Below are positions 35,917-44,608 of a stretch of DNA of 64,000 nucleotides, piece after piece. Source of the stretch: CP2-2F sp034436355 (lineage in GTDB: Bacteria; Chloroflexota; Anaerolineae; Aggregatilineales; UBA2796); contig DAOTVQ010000044.1 in the NCBI GenBank assembly GCA_034436355.1, positions 61,778 through 125,777 of the forward strand. Reading direction: 5' to 3'. The translations under genes were made by a program, and so were the position numbers. Within the stretch, counting starts at the first letter, position 1. Each line of letters opens with the position of its first letter. The notes beneath the pieces are model-generated. The model was given only the letters and a program-made list of their open reading frames with translations, was not told the DNA's origin and ran no database searches.

Positions 35917-36759
35917 ATGTTGACCTGTGAAGCAATTGCCGACCTGCGCCGCGAACGGACGCAGCGCGAAGGCACTTATGGCTTTGTGCCAACCATGGGC
36001 TATTTGCATGATGGGCATTTGGCATTGGTGCGGCGTGCCGTTGCCGAAAATGATCAGGTGGTCGTCTCGATTTTCGTCAACCCAACGCAGTTCGGGCAGA
36101 ACGAAGACTTTGGCGGCTACCCGCGTGATCTGGAGCGCGATCTGGGCTTGCTGCGCGCCTTCCCAAACCTCGTTGTCTTCACGCCAACCGTTGAGGAAGT
36201 TTATCCGCACGGCTTCCAAAGCTATGTGCAGGTTGAGGAAGTTTCGCAAGGGCTGGAAGGTGAACGCCGTCCCGGACATTTTCGCGGTGTGGCGACGGTG
36301 GTTGCGAAGCTATTCAACATCGTGCAGCCGCAGCGCGCCTACTTCGGGCAGAAAGATGCACAGCAGTTGGCAGTCATCCGCCAAATGGTGCGTGATCTCG
36401 CCTTTCCCGTCGAGGTCATCGGCGTGCCAACCGTCCGCGCTCAAGATGGACTTGCCCTCAGCTCGCGCAACAGCTACCTGACGCCTGCCGAACGTGCTGC
36501 TGCGCCCATCCTCTACCGTGCGCTGTGCGCCGCCCGTGATCGCTATGCAGACGGCGAACGCGACGCCGAGTCGCTGCGCGCTGCCATGCACGCCGTGCTT
36601 GCAGCCGAGCCGCTGGCAGCGGTGGATTACGTCAGTGCCGCTGATGCCGAGACTCTGCGCGAGTGTGAAGGCACGGTCAGCGGCGCGCTGCTGCTCTCGA
36701 TGGCAGTTCGGATTGGGCGCGCCCGCCTGATTGACAATCTTGTTGTCGGGTTGGGTTGA
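35917..36759 (+). CDS. panC: Pantothenate synthetase
   Basis: A 280-residue enzyme that joins pantoate and beta-alanine with ATP to make pantothenate. Signatures in order: VPTMGYLHDGHLALV (nucleotidyl-transferase HxGH), SIFVNPTQFG, the substrate stretch YFGQKDAQQLAVI, and LALSSRNSYL (KMSKS-like). The ATG at 35917 is preceded by GGAGA with 6 bp spacing; a TTG two codons upstream would overlap that site. No panB or panD is next to it. It may be co-transcribed with the carbamoyltransferase gene despite the hairpin between them. Confidence 0.97.
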   Translation: MLTCEAIADLRRERTQREGTYGFVPTMGYLHDGHLALVRRAVAENDQVVVSIFVNPTQFGQNEDFGGYPRDLERDLGLLRAFPNLVVFTPTVEEVYPHGFQSYVQVEEVSQGLEGERRPGHFRGVATVVAKLFNIVQPQRAYFGQKDAQQLAVIRQMVRDLAFPVEVIGVPTVRAQDGLALSSRNSYLTPAERAAAPILYRALCAARDRYADGERDAESLRAAMHAVLAAEPLAAVDYVSAADAETLRECEGTVSGALLLSMAVRIGRARLIDNLVVGLG

Positions 36760-36849
36760 GAAGGCTGCGCCTCTGGTGCGGCGCTGTGGTGAAATTCGGC
36801 GGCGCGTGTTAAAACATGCAGCATCGCGCACAGCATGGGAAGGCTAATC

Positions 36850-37800
36850 ATGCAAACACCTTCACTTTTTGGCGAACCTGCCATTGCTACCGATTTTCAG
36901 GCAGAGGCGTTAATCACGCTGCATGTGGGCGATGCCAATACATTTGTGGCAGAACTGCCCGATCAATCGGTTGATCTGATTGTGACCTCGCCACCTTACA
37001 ATTTGGGCAAAGCCTATGAAAAGCGTGTTTCAATCACAGAATATCTGGAAGCACAGACGCCGATTATCGCTGATCTAGTGCGCGTCTTGCGAGAAACAGG
37101 CAGCCTATGCTGGCAAGTGGGCAACTATGTGGAAGATGGCGAGATTTTCCCACTAGATATTTTCTACTACACCTTATTCAAGCAGCATGGTTTGAAGCTG
37201 CGAAACCGCATCATTTGGCATTTTCGGCATGGGCTGCACAACACAAAGCGCTTTTCAGGGCGCTATGAAACATTGTTATGGTTCACCAAAAGTGATCACT
37301 ATACCTTTAACCTTGATGCTGTGCGTGTTGCCTCCAAATATCCCGGCAAGCGTCACTACAAAGGCAAAAAGATAGGCAAGCCATCAGGCAATCCGAAGGG
37401 CAAAAATCCTTCCGATGTTTGGGAAATTATCCTAGATGACTGGGAAAGCGCCTTTTGGGATATTCCAAATGTAAAATCGAATCATCCTGAGAAAACAATC
37501 CATCCCTGCCAGTTCCCTGTGGAATTGGTTGAACGTTGTGTGTTGGCGCTTACCCAACCTGATCAGGTTGTCTTCGATCCGTATGCTGGGGTCGGATCAT
37601 CGCTCTTAGCCGCCATCAAGCATGAACGGCGTGCCATCGGTTGCGAACAAGACCCAACCTATGCCCAGATTGCGCGGCAACGAATTGCGGCTTACTACAG
37701 CGGCAGCCTGCGCTTACGTCCACTTGGCAAACCGATCCATGAACCAAGTGGGCGCGAAAAAGTTGCCCAAACGCCCGCCGAATGGCAAGATGCGGGATAA
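36850..37800 (+). CDS. Beta-class site-specific DNA methyltransferase (orphan)
   Basis: About 316 residues. The catalytic motif IV TSPPYN is at 46-51, and the AdoMet motif I FDPYAGVGSS comes late (about 242-251), with the target-recognition stretch between. This order is the beta class, found in N4-cytosine and some N6-adenine enzymes. SPPY leaves the choice open. The start at 36850 follows GGGAAGG; an ATG five codons earlier lies on top of that site. No endonuclease gene is adjacent. The gene is visibly more AT-rich than its neighbours panC and the TauE-like gene, which suggests recent acquisition. A strong palindrome lies just after it. Confidence 0.88.
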   Translation: MQTPSLFGEPAIATDFQAEALITLHVGDANTFVAELPDQSVDLIVTSPPYNLGKAYEKRVSITEYLEAQTPIIADLVRVLRETGSLCWQVGNYVEDGEIFPLDIFYYTLFKQHGLKLRNRIIWHFRHGLHNTKRFSGRYETLLWFTKSDHYTFNLDAVRVASKYPGKRHYKGKKIGKPSGNPKGKNPSDVWEIILDDWESAFWDIPNVKSNHPEKTIHPCQFPVELVERCVLALTQPDQVVFDPYAGVGSSLLAAIKHERRAIGCEQDPTYAQIARQRIAAYYSGSLRLRPLGKPIHEPSGREKVAQTPAEWQDAG

Positions 37801-37830
37801 CTGATTTATTTTCAGTGTGCGGCAACGAGC

Positions 37831-37859
37831 ATTTTTGAGAGGGCTTCTCTCTCAAAAAT
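37831..37859. terminator. Perfect hairpin after the methyltransferase gene
   Basis: Arms ATTTTTGAGAG (37831-37841) and CTCTCAAAAAT (37849-37859), 11 bp perfect with a 7-nt loop, 30 bp after the stop. It could act as a terminator on both strands. The segment GAGAGGGCTTC (37837-37847) also occurs inside the MITE-like element at 25483-25493, so it may instead be a transposon remnant. Confidence 0.6.
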
Positions 37860-37939
37860 CTACACTACGCTTTTCCTATAAGAAAGCGTGAAAAACAGCA
37901 GTAGAAATGCTATGCAGAAAAAGGAACCTTCACAGCACT

Positions 37940-38713
37940 ATGGAATACATCCTCTTGTTCGCGGCGGCATTCATCGGCGGTGCGCTGAACTCGGTTGCCG
38001 GCGGCGGCAGTTTCATCTCGTTCCCGGCACTGGTCAGTGTGGGTGTGCCATCCATCAATGCGAATGCCACCAACACCATGGCGTTGTGGCCCGGCTCGCT
38101 TGCCAGTGTGGGCGCCTACCGCGTCGAACTCGCCCGCCAAAACCGTCTGATGGTCATCTTTCTCTCGGTGACTAGCCTAATAGGTGGCTTAGCAGGTGCA
38201 GAGATTCTGCTCAACACACCGCAAGCCACCTTTGACCGTCTGCTGCCGTGGCTGATGCTCTTTGCCGTTGGCATTTTTGCGATAGGTGGCAACCTGACCA
38301 AAGCCCTGCGCGAACGCTTTAGCAAGCAGCTTGCCGCTGGCGGCATTGTGGTGATCCTGATTGTGGCGGTGCTGCAATTCCTCATCGCAGTCTATGGCGG
38401 CTTTTTTGGCGGCGGCATTGGCATTTTGATGTTAGCGGCACTGGCACTGGCAGGCATGACCAATATCCACACCATGAACGGCTTGAAAGTGCTGCTGGCA
38501 ACGCTCATCAACGGCGTGGCAGTGGTGCGCTTTGTGATCGCCGGCACGATCTTCTGGCAGTATGCCGTGCTGATGATCATCGGCGCGATTTTAGGCGGCT
38601 ACGGCGGCGCAGCCTACGCACAGCGGCTCGATCCGAAAGTGGTGCGCCGCTTTGTAATCGTGGTCGGCGTGGCAATGACAATCTACTTCTTTATCCGTGA
38701 ATACACACGCTAG
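37940..38713 (+). CDS. TauE/SafE-family (DUF81) membrane permease
   Basis: A 257-residue inner-membrane protein with about eight helices in two repeats. GGALNSVAGGGSFISFPAL near the N-terminus and FGGGIGILMLAALALAGM at mid-protein are the paired family motifs. NANATNTMALWPG also matches. The family exports sulfite, sulfoacetate or other organosulfur anions in known cases. The ATG at 37940 places the first helix at the N-terminus; a longer frame adds a charged, unrelated stretch. The histidine phosphatase gene follows after 17 bp, probably in the same transcript. Confidence 0.85.
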   Translation: MEYILLFAAAFIGGALNSVAGGGSFISFPALVSVGVPSINANATNTMALWPGSLASVGAYRVELARQNRLMVIFLSVTSLIGGLAGAEILLNTPQATFDRLLPWLMLFAVGIFAIGGNLTKALRERFSKQLAAGGIVVILIVAVLQFLIAVYGGFFGGGIGILMLAALALAGMTNIHTMNGLKVLLATLINGVAVVRFVIAGTIFWQYAVLMIIGAILGGYGGAAYAQRLDPKVVRRFVIVVGVAMTIYFFIREYTR

Positions 38714-38730
38714 AACAGGGAGAATCCCAG

Positions 38731-39321
38731 ATGCACTTGATCCTTGCCCGTCATGGGCAGTCCTTCGCCAATGTGGACTCGGCGCGCTTCGGACACGGCG
38801 ACTCGCCGCTGACGCCACTCGGCGAGCAGCAGGCACACAAACTTGGTTTATGGCTGCGCGCCCATCAACCCGACATTGATCTGATCGCCGCCAGCCCACT
38901 AAAGCGCGCTCAGCTGACCGCCGAGATCATCAATCAATACCTGCACCTGCCCATGAAAATCTATGAGGGCTTGGCAGAGATGGAGCGCTTCGATCTGCCC
39001 TACCTTGATCGGCGTGAGCATCCTTTCCGACGTGAGACGCATTACAGCCTGCCCGATGAAGATGGTTACATGGAAGGTTACAAGGCGCGTGTGATCGAAG
39101 TGTTGGAGGAACTGACCGCCGATCTTGCCCGCCCCAAACCGTTGCTGATTGTTTCGCACGGCGGCACCAGCGCTACTATCATTCGGCACATCTTGGAGCG
39201 ACACGATTTGTTCATCCGCACGCACAACACTGCCTTCCACTCGCTGAAGTGGGAAGATGGACGCTGGCATGTGTTGGGTATGAACCTTGCGCCGCACCTT
39301 CCCTATGAAATGCTGAGTTAG
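38731..39321 (+). CDS. Histidine phosphatase (phosphoglycerate mutase-like) protein
   Basis: A 196-residue member of branch 1 of the histidine phosphatase superfamily. The phosphohistidine motif is LARHGQSFAN (His8). The second Arg is in SPLKRAQLTAEI. The proton donor is likely the Glu of LAEMERFD, and the second catalytic His lies in IVSHGGTSATIIRH. The length and NTAFHSLKW near the end fit broad phosphatases (CobC/PhoE-like) rather than glycolytic mutase. The substrate is not predictable. It is co-directional with the TauE-like gene. About 280 bp follow before the kinase gene, with only a promoter recognised there. Confidence 0.88.
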   Translation: MHLILARHGQSFANVDSARFGHGDSPLTPLGEQQAHKLGLWLRAHQPDIDLIAASPLKRAQLTAEIINQYLHLPMKIYEGLAEMERFDLPYLDRREHPFRRETHYSLPDEDGYMEGYKARVIEVLEELTADLARPKPLLIVSHGGTSATIIRHILERHDLFIRTHNTAFHSLKWEDGRWHVLGMNLAPHLPYEMLS

Positions 39322-39547
39322 AAAACGCACCCAGCGCCCATAAGTTTGATACCCTGCCACAGAATGCCTTGTGCAGGGCGTGAATGTGATCATCCCGCGC
39401 AAATCCTCGTAACGGGCAACTTTTCATCAACGCTTAATAAAACACGCTGAGGAGCTTGGTTGTCAGCAGCATCACAATGCAGCGGCAGGTGCGTTTAGTA
39501 AAATATACAAGGTGCGGTGCGGCATGTGGTGCAAGCACCACCAAAGA

Positions 39548-39556
39548 TGTTACAAT
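39548..39556 (+). promoter_or_regulatory. Extended -10 promoter (TGTTACAAT) for the kinase-binding protein fusion
   Basis: TGT followed by TACAAT, 43 bp before the ATG at 39600. No clear -35 box. Confidence 0.5.
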
Positions 39557-39599
39557 CATCCATTAATTTTGAATTGAGCGCAGAAGCGCACGAGGCGCT

Positions 39600-41630
39600 A
39601 TGAATGATCGTTTCATTGGCAAAACACTAGGGCAATATGAGATCGTAGCGCAGCTTGGGCATGGCGGCATGGCGGATGTTTACCGTGCGCGGCAGACGAC
39701 CATGAACCGCGAAGTTGCGATGAAGGTGCTGAGCAACACGCTCACCCGCGATCAGAAATTTGTTGATCGCTTCACCCGTGAGGTGCAGACCATCGCACGC
39801 CTTGAGCATAGCAACATTGTGCCTGTCTACGAACACGCCCATACGGCGGATGGCATTACGTACCTGACCATGCGCTATCTGAAAGGCGGCACCCTTGCCG
39901 ATCTGATCAAAGAGCGCGGCGCACTGCCGCTGACTTTGGTAGACAGCCTGCTGCAACAACTTGCCTCTGCGTTGGATTATGCTCATCAGAACGGTGTGAT
40001 TCACCGCGACATTAAGCCAAGCAACGTGCTGCTGGATGAGCAGCAAAACGCCTACCTTGCCGATTTTGGCTTGGCGCGCACTGGCGAGAAGGATTTTGCC
40101 CAAACGTTGACTGAAGCAGGCGTGATGATCGGCACGCCGATCTACATCGCGCCGGAGGTGATTCAAGAAGACGTTGCCGATGAACGCTCTGACCTCTACA
40201 GCTTAGGCGTTGTGCTTTACGAAATGGTGACGGGCAGACCACCCTTCACCGGCGATTCGGTCTTTGCCATTATGCAGGCACACCTGAACCGCCAGCCGCC
40301 GCGCCCTAGCACGCTGCGCGTTGATCTTTCGTCAGGTGTGGAGCGCGTGCTGCTGAAGGCGATTCACAAAAATCCCGCCCACCGCTACCAGAGTGCGCTT
40401 GAAATGGCGGACGATCTGCGCCGCGCTGTGCAGAGCTACGTCCCGACGTTGCCCGCCGCCGCGAACATGCAAACACTCCTCACTAGGACGGGCGCTTTTG
40501 CGCGCAGCCGTCCGCGCCTGTTTGGGCTAGGCGTGCTGCTGGCGATCCTCTTGGTCTTTGGCTTGTTCACGCTGCCGCGCCTGAATCAGGCAAGCGACAC
40601 AGAAATACCTGCTGCCCAACTGACAGCCGCTGCCAACGATAGCACACCAACCACACTTTTTACGCCAACACCTATGCCCTACGCTGATGAGGCAGATCGT
40701 CCCGATCTTGGGCGTGTGGAGAGCGTTCAAAATACACCGAATGAGATGCGCCTTGCCGTCGAACGGCTGCGCGGCAGTTTCATCGGCATTATGCCCTGCT
40801 CCCTCAAAACGGATTATCACTCCAGCCTTGCTAGCGCGGCGCGCACTCGCGCCAGTGAGCTAGGCATCAACGCTGAAGTGGAAGACTCGGAAGAAAACCA
40901 ATTCCGCCAGCCCGCCATCATTCGCAGCTTCATCGCACGCGGTGCAAAAGCGATCATCATCTGCCCACTGAACTACGACTCGATTGAGCCAGCCGTGCGC
41001 GCTGCCCAAGAAGCCGGCATTGTCACAGTCGTCATTGGCGATACGACCTATGGTAAATACAGCACCTCGTTCAACCTGACTAACGAGGATATGGGCAGGG
41101 TCACGGCGGAATACACAGCAAACCTGATCAATACGGAGTTTGGTGGCAAGGCACAGGTTGCCATCTTGGATTATCCAAACGTGAGCGACGTGGTGAAGCG
41201 TGCTAATGCGATGGAAAAAACGCTGCGCGCCCTTGCACCAAACGCGGCAATTCTAGGGCGCTGGACGGGTGGCACCATTCAGGAGGGTGAGGCAAGTATG
41301 CAGAAAATCCTTGAGGAACACCCTGATGTTAACGTGATTCTCAGCATTAACGATGCCGGCGCCTTAGGGGCGGTTGGCGTGCTGGAAAAGGCAGGCAAAC
41401 CGCCGAATGAAGTTCACATTGTGAGTGTGGATGCCGAGAGTGAGGTGCGCCGCCTGATGATTGCGGGGAAGTATTTCCGCGCCTCGCTGGATAGCGATCC
41501 GCTTGGCGTTGGGCGGCTCTCGGTAGATGCGATTGTGAGCATCGTCAGTGGCAAGGTGGTGCCGCGCAAAATTGAGCTGGATGGTGTTATGATCACCCGT
41601 GAGATGTTGCAAGCAACACCCACGCCGTGA
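39600..41630 (+). CDS. Transmembrane Ser/Thr kinase with a periplasmic sugar-binding-protein ectodomain
   Basis: A 676-residue protein in three parts. Residues 10-280 are a complete Hanks-type kinase: Gly loop QLGHGGMADVYRA, Lys42, HRDIKPSN with catalytic Asp137, DFG at 155-157, and GTPIYIAPE. Residues 306-325 are one membrane helix. Residues 390-672 are a type-1 periplasmic-binding-protein fold of the RbsB/LacI kind (FIGIMPCSLKTDYHSSLA, GAKAIIICPLNYDSIEPAV, NEDMGRVTAEY, VILSINDAGALGAVG, RASLDSDPLGVGRLS). This suggests a receptor kinase that senses a sugar or similar ligand outside and phosphorylates proteins inside. Most bacterial kinases of this type carry PASTA or propeller domains instead. 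A PDZ protein gene follows after 63 bp. Confidence 0.93.
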   Translation: MNDRFIGKTLGQYEIVAQLGHGGMADVYRARQTTMNREVAMKVLSNTLTRDQKFVDRFTREVQTIARLEHSNIVPVYEHAHTADGITYLTMRYLKGGTLADLIKERGALPLTLVDSLLQQLASALDYAHQNGVIHRDIKPSNVLLDEQQNAYLADFGLARTGEKDFAQTLTEAGVMIGTPIYIAPEVIQEDVADERSDLYSLGVVLYEMVTGRPPFTGDSVFAIMQAHLNRQPPRPSTLRVDLSSGVERVLLKAIHKNPAHRYQSALEMADDLRRAVQSYVPTLPAAANMQTLLTRTGAFARSRPRLFGLGVLLAILLVFGLFTLPRLNQASDTEIPAAQLTAAANDSTPTTLFTPTPMPYADEADRPDLGRVESVQNTPNEMRLAVERLRGSFIGIMPCSLKTDYHSSLASAARTRASELGINAEVEDSEENQFRQPAIIRSFIARGAKAIIICPLNYDSIEPAVRAAQEAGIVTVVIGDTTYGKYSTSFNLTNEDMGRVTAEYTANLINTEFGGKAQVAILDYPNVSDVVKRANAMEKTLRALAPNAAILGRWTGGTIQEGEASMQKILEEHPDVNVILSINDAGALGAVGVLEKAGKPPNEVHIVSVDAESEVRRLMIAGKYFRASLDSDPLGVGRLSVDAIVSIVSGKVVPRKIELDGVMITREMLQATPTP

Positions 41631-41646
41631 GCAAGCGGCGTGTGTA

Positions 41647-41655
41647 TGCTACAAT
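41647..41655 (+). promoter_or_regulatory. Extended -10 promoter (TGCTACAAT) for the PDZ protein gene
   Basis: TGC followed by TACAAT, 38 bp before the ATG, just after the kinase stop codon. The PDZ gene may thus be transcribed independently of the kinase gene. Confidence 0.5.
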
Positions 41656-41693
41656 CTTCCCGTAACCCATTTAGCAAATTTGGAGATCACAAG

Positions 41694-42308
41694 ATGCTCG
41701 CACGCACGTTTATTCGCCTGTGTGCTGTGGCGCTGTTGGTAGCGCTGCTTGCCACTGCTGGCACACTGCCATTCACCGCACAAGCGCAGCCCGCCCAAAC
41801 TGCTGAAGCAACCGCTGAACCGACGGTGGATGCTACAGAAACTGAAAGCCCGCCCAACATGCAGGCGACCAAATATCCGCCCTGCCCACCCACCAGTGAG
41901 GATGAACCGCTGCCAGCAACGGCAGAAGCTACCGCTGAGGCAACCGCCGCCGCCACACAAGATGCCAGCGTTGAGTTTGCGCCCGCCTATCTGGGCATTG
42001 CTGGTGAGGATGTAGCAGACTGTGGCAGCCGCATTATTGAAGTGGTGAGTGGCTCGCCAGCGGATCGGGCGGGCTTGCAACTTGGCGATGTGATCGTGGC
42101 TGCGGATGGCGCCCCACGCCGCAACCTGACCGCGCTGCGGAACTACATCCTGACGCGCTCAGCGGGCGAAACTGTGGTGTTCGTCCTTAAGCGCGATGCA
42201 GCAGAGTTGGAGATCGCAGTGGTGTTAGGTGTGCGCCCGCGTGTGACGCCACCAACCGTTGCGCCTGAAGCCTCAGAGCCAACGGCTGAAGCCACACAGG
42301 GCAACTAA
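41694..42308 (+). CDS. Secreted PDZ-domain protein
   Basis: A 204-residue exported protein. A signal peptide covers about 1-33 (cleavage near TAQAQP). A low-complexity Ala/Thr/Glu/Pro linker (TAEATAEPTVDATETESPP and a second similar block) surrounds a Cys-containing segment (YPPCPPT). One PDZ domain lies at about 98-180 (YLGIAGEDVAD, VVSGSPADRAGLQLGDVIVAADG). No protease domain is attached, so it probably binds peptide C-termini as an adaptor. The ATG at 41694 follows GGAG at 9 bp; a frame from 41640 adds a non-signal stretch. It ends at a strong terminator shared with the convergent phosphorylase gene. Confidence 0.8.
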   Translation: MLARTFIRLCAVALLVALLATAGTLPFTAQAQPAQTAEATAEPTVDATETESPPNMQATKYPPCPPTSEDEPLPATAEATAEATAAATQDASVEFAPAYLGIAGEDVADCGSRIIEVVSGSPADRAGLQLGDVIVAADGAPRRNLTALRNYILTRSAGETVVFVLKRDAAELEIAVVLGVRPRVTPPTVAPEASEPTAEATQGN

Positions 42309-42325
42309 TCAGGCGTTGTTTAGGG

Positions 42326-42348
42326 TGGGACGGCAAAACGCCGTCCCA
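42326..42348. terminator. Bidirectional terminator hairpin between convergent genes
   Basis: A 9-bp perfect stem, TGGGACGGC (42326-42334) and GCCGTCCCA (42340-42348), loop AAAAC, followed by a short T-rich stretch on the plus strand (TGTGTTT). It sits between the PDZ gene and the phosphorylase gene. Confidence 0.75.
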
Positions 42349-42355
42349 TGTGTGT

Positions 42356-43696
42356 TTAGGGCAAGTTTTCCGTGCTTGTCACAACGTCGTAGAAGACGGG
42401 CAGCGGCAAGGTCGGTGTGCTGCTGTAGACCACCGTCCGTTGCAAGCGTGCCTTTGCGCGTGCCAATTGATCAGGAGTGTTGGCGTGTAGCGTAAAGAGA
42501 GGTTCACCGACGGTGACAGCATCACTCACCTTCTTATGCACCAAGACGCCTACAGCGTGATCAATCGGCTCGCCCTTGCGTTCGCGCCCTGCGCCCAGCT
42601 CTACGGCAGCCATGCCAACATCCAGCGCGTTAAGCTGCTCGATATAGCCTGCACGCGGCGCACGCAGCACTTCCACAAGCTGCGCCTTTGGCAGCAGAGT
42701 TGGGTCGTCCACTTGGCGCACGTCGCCGCCGTGTGCCGCAACCATTTCGCGGAATTTGGCAAAGGCGCTGCCGTTGCGCAGCGTTTCGGCTGCTTCTGCC
42801 ATATATTCTGAAAGGGCATAATCGGGCGCGCTGCCGTTTGTGTGGCGCGCCAAAAGCAGCATCTGCGCCGCAACGGCAAGGCAGTGTTCGCGCAGATCGT
42901 TCGGGGCGCGGTCGTGCAGGCATTCAATCGCCTCGATCACCTCAAGGGCATTCCCAACCGCGGCGCCAAGCGGCTGATTCATGTCCGAGAGCAAGGCAAC
43001 CGTGCGCCTGCCAACCCCCTGACCAATCTCAACCATCAGGTGCGCCAATTGTTTCGCCTGCTCAATATTAGTCATGAAGGCGCCCAAGCCAACCTTCACA
43101 TCCAGCACGATTGCATCGGCGCCGGCAGCAATTTTCTTGCTCATGATGCTGCTGGCGATCAGCGGGAGGCTGCTGACCGTGGCAGTCACGTCGCGCAGGG
43201 CGTAGAGTTTGCCATCGGCAGGGGCAAGGTTGCCGCTTTGCCCACACAGCACAATGCCATGCTCACGCGCCATCTGCTTAAATTCTGAAACGCTCAGTTC
43301 CACGCGGTAGCCGCTGATCGACTCCAATTTGTCCAATGTGCCGCCGGTAAAGCCAAGCCCACGCCCACTCATCTTGGCAACAGGCACGCCACAAGCTGCC
43401 ACTATAGGCAGCACAATCAGCGTTGTTTTATCGCCCACGCCGCCGCTAGAGTGTTTATCCACGCTGACGGGCAGGGCATCCTTCAGGTCGAGAATATCGC
43501 CACTACGCGCCATCGCCATTGTGAGATCAACCGTTTCGCGGCGGCTCATCCCGCGCAGATAAACCGCCATCAGCCATGCTGCGGCTTGGTAATCAGTTAC
43601 TTGCCCTTCCGTGTATGCGCGAATGAAGAAGGCAATTTCCTCAGGGGTCAGTTCTTCGCCATCGCGCTTGCGCGCTATGATGTCTACGGCACGCAT
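42356..43696 (-). CDS. pdp: Pyrimidine-nucleoside/thymidine phosphorylase
   Basis: A 446-residue enzyme that splits thymidine, deoxyuridine or uridine with phosphate to free base and pentose 1-phosphate. Family signatures: KRDGEELTPEEIAFFI at the start, SVDKHSSGGVGDKTTL for phosphate binding, the long SGRGLGFTGGTLDKLESI, and KKIAAGADAIVLDVKVG. The length matches the Gram-positive Pdp/DeoA group. The ATG at 43696 has GGAG 8 bp upstream; a TTG two codons earlier is less likely. A hairpin upstream separates it from the TolB-like gene. Pdp versus DeoA specificity cannot be decided by eye, so the symbol is tentative. Confidence 0.92.
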   Translation of the reverse strand: MRAVDIIARKRDGEELTPEEIAFFIRAYTEGQVTDYQAAAWLMAVYLRGMSRRETVDLTMAMARSGDILDLKDALPVSVDKHSSGGVGDKTTLIVLPIVAACGVPVAKMSGRGLGFTGGTLDKLESISGYRVELSVSEFKQMAREHGIVLCGQSGNLAPADGKLYALRDVTATVSSLPLIASSIMSKKIAAGADAIVLDVKVGLGAFMTNIEQAKQLAHLMVEIGQGVGRRTVALLSDMNQPLGAAVGNALEVIEAIECLHDRAPNDLREHCLAVAAQMLLLARHTNGSAPDYALSEYMAEAAETLRNGSAFAKFREMVAAHGGDVRQVDDPTLLPKAQLVEVLRAPRAGYIEQLNALDVGMAAVELGAGRERKGEPIDHAVGVLVHKKVSDAVTVGEPLFTLHANTPDQLARAKARLQRTVVYSSTPTLPLPVFYDVVTSTENLP

Positions 43697-43778
43697 ACTC
43701 AATACTCCTACGTCACCGCCAATGAATGCTATCAGTGTAGCGGTGAGTGCGGCAATTGAGCAAATCGGTGGGGTGCAG

Positions 43779-43798
43779 GGGCGGGATTGCTCCCGCCC
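43779..43798 (-). terminator. GC hairpin after the TolB-like gene
   Basis: An 8-bp perfect stem GGGCGGGA-TTGC-TCCCGCCC. It lies between the TolB-like gene and the phosphorylase gene, both read on the minus strand. No T-run; it may be a factor-dependent terminator or a palindromic repeat. Confidence 0.45.
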
Positions 43799-43819
43799 AC
43801 AGGTGTGCAGGCTTATCGC

Positions 43820-44605
43820 TTAGCGCGGATACCACCACGCTGGTTCAAAGGCATCCTGTGCAAGCTGCTGAAGATCAGAGCCATCGGCGCGCACGGCACA
43901 CAAGTAGCGCCCTTGTGCGGTGTGGCGCTCAAACGCCAGCCAGTTATCATGCCCCCACGTGGGATGATGATCGTTGCCATTCGGATCGCTCAGGCGGCGC
44001 AGGTTACTCCCATCGGCATCCATCAGCATAATCACCCAGCGGTTCTCAGCGCTGAGGTAATGTTCAAAGGCGATGGTTGTACCGTCGGCGCTCCAGGTGG
44101 GCGCATGGTTAAAGCGCCCCGTCGTGGTCAGTTGCTGAACCCGCTGCGGGCAATCTTGCGTCTGGATACAGCTCATATCCAGCTTGAAGATATGCTTGTT
44201 GCCCTCCACAACGCCTACGAAGACGATCTCGCGCCCATTAGGATGCCAATCTACTTGTAGGGCAGGGAAGGGCAGCGGCAAGCTGAACTCGACTTGGCTC
44301 TCAAACTCTTGGAAGTAGAAGCCGTCGTCGTTGGGCATTTTCACATCGAACGCCAACATGCCACCTGAAGGATGCCAGGCCGGGTAGTTGGCAACCAACC
44401 CTTCACGGCTGGTCTGCACAAGGTTACCCGTCTCCAGATCGAACACAGTAATGCGCGAAACGCCAGAGGCGATCTGCTGCCCACTTGGATGCCACGACGG
44501 GAAGGCGGTGCGCCCGCCCTCAGCGATGGCGGTTACGCTGCCATCCTCAAGGTTGAGGATGTGCAGCACCGAATTGTTGGTAAAGGCAATTTTGCCGCTG
44601 AGCAT
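43820..44605 (-). CDS. TolB-like PD40 beta-propeller protein
   Basis: A 261-residue protein made of about five to six WD40-like PD40 blades: FPSWHPSGQQIAS, YPAWHPSGGMLAFD, QVDWHPNGREIVFV, APTWSADGTTIAFE and HPTWGHDNWLAFE. The last blade ends FEPAWWYPR. No signal peptide or membrane helix is visible, so it appears cytoplasmic unless exported by another route. It starts 3 bp after the end of the interrupted WXG100-hydrolase gene and is clearly in the same unit. A binding or scaffolding role for that protein is an inference. Confidence 0.8.
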   Translation of the reverse strand: MLSGKIAFTNNSVLHILNLEDGSVTAIAEGGRTAFPSWHPSGQQIASGVSRITVFDLETGNLVQTSREGLVANYPAWHPSGGMLAFDVKMPNDDGFYFQEFESQVEFSLPLPFPALQVDWHPNGREIVFVGVVEGNKHIFKLDMSCIQTQDCPQRVQQLTTTGRFNHAPTWSADGTTIAFEHYLSAENRWVIMLMDADGSNLRRLSDPNGNDHHPTWGHDNWLAFERHTAQGRYLCAVRADGSDLQQLAQDAFEPAWWYPR

Positions 44606-44608
44606 AGC

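Noticed and set aside
35161..36279. A 372-codon minus-strand frame across the carbamoyltransferase and panC genes
   Set aside because: It is antisense to two well-recognised enzymes, has no homology I can see and no start signals; high GC gives long antisense frames here.
36850..37800. A restriction-modification system
   Set aside because: No endonuclease-like gene lies beside either methylase; the flanks are panC, a TauE-like permease and DUF2298 genes.
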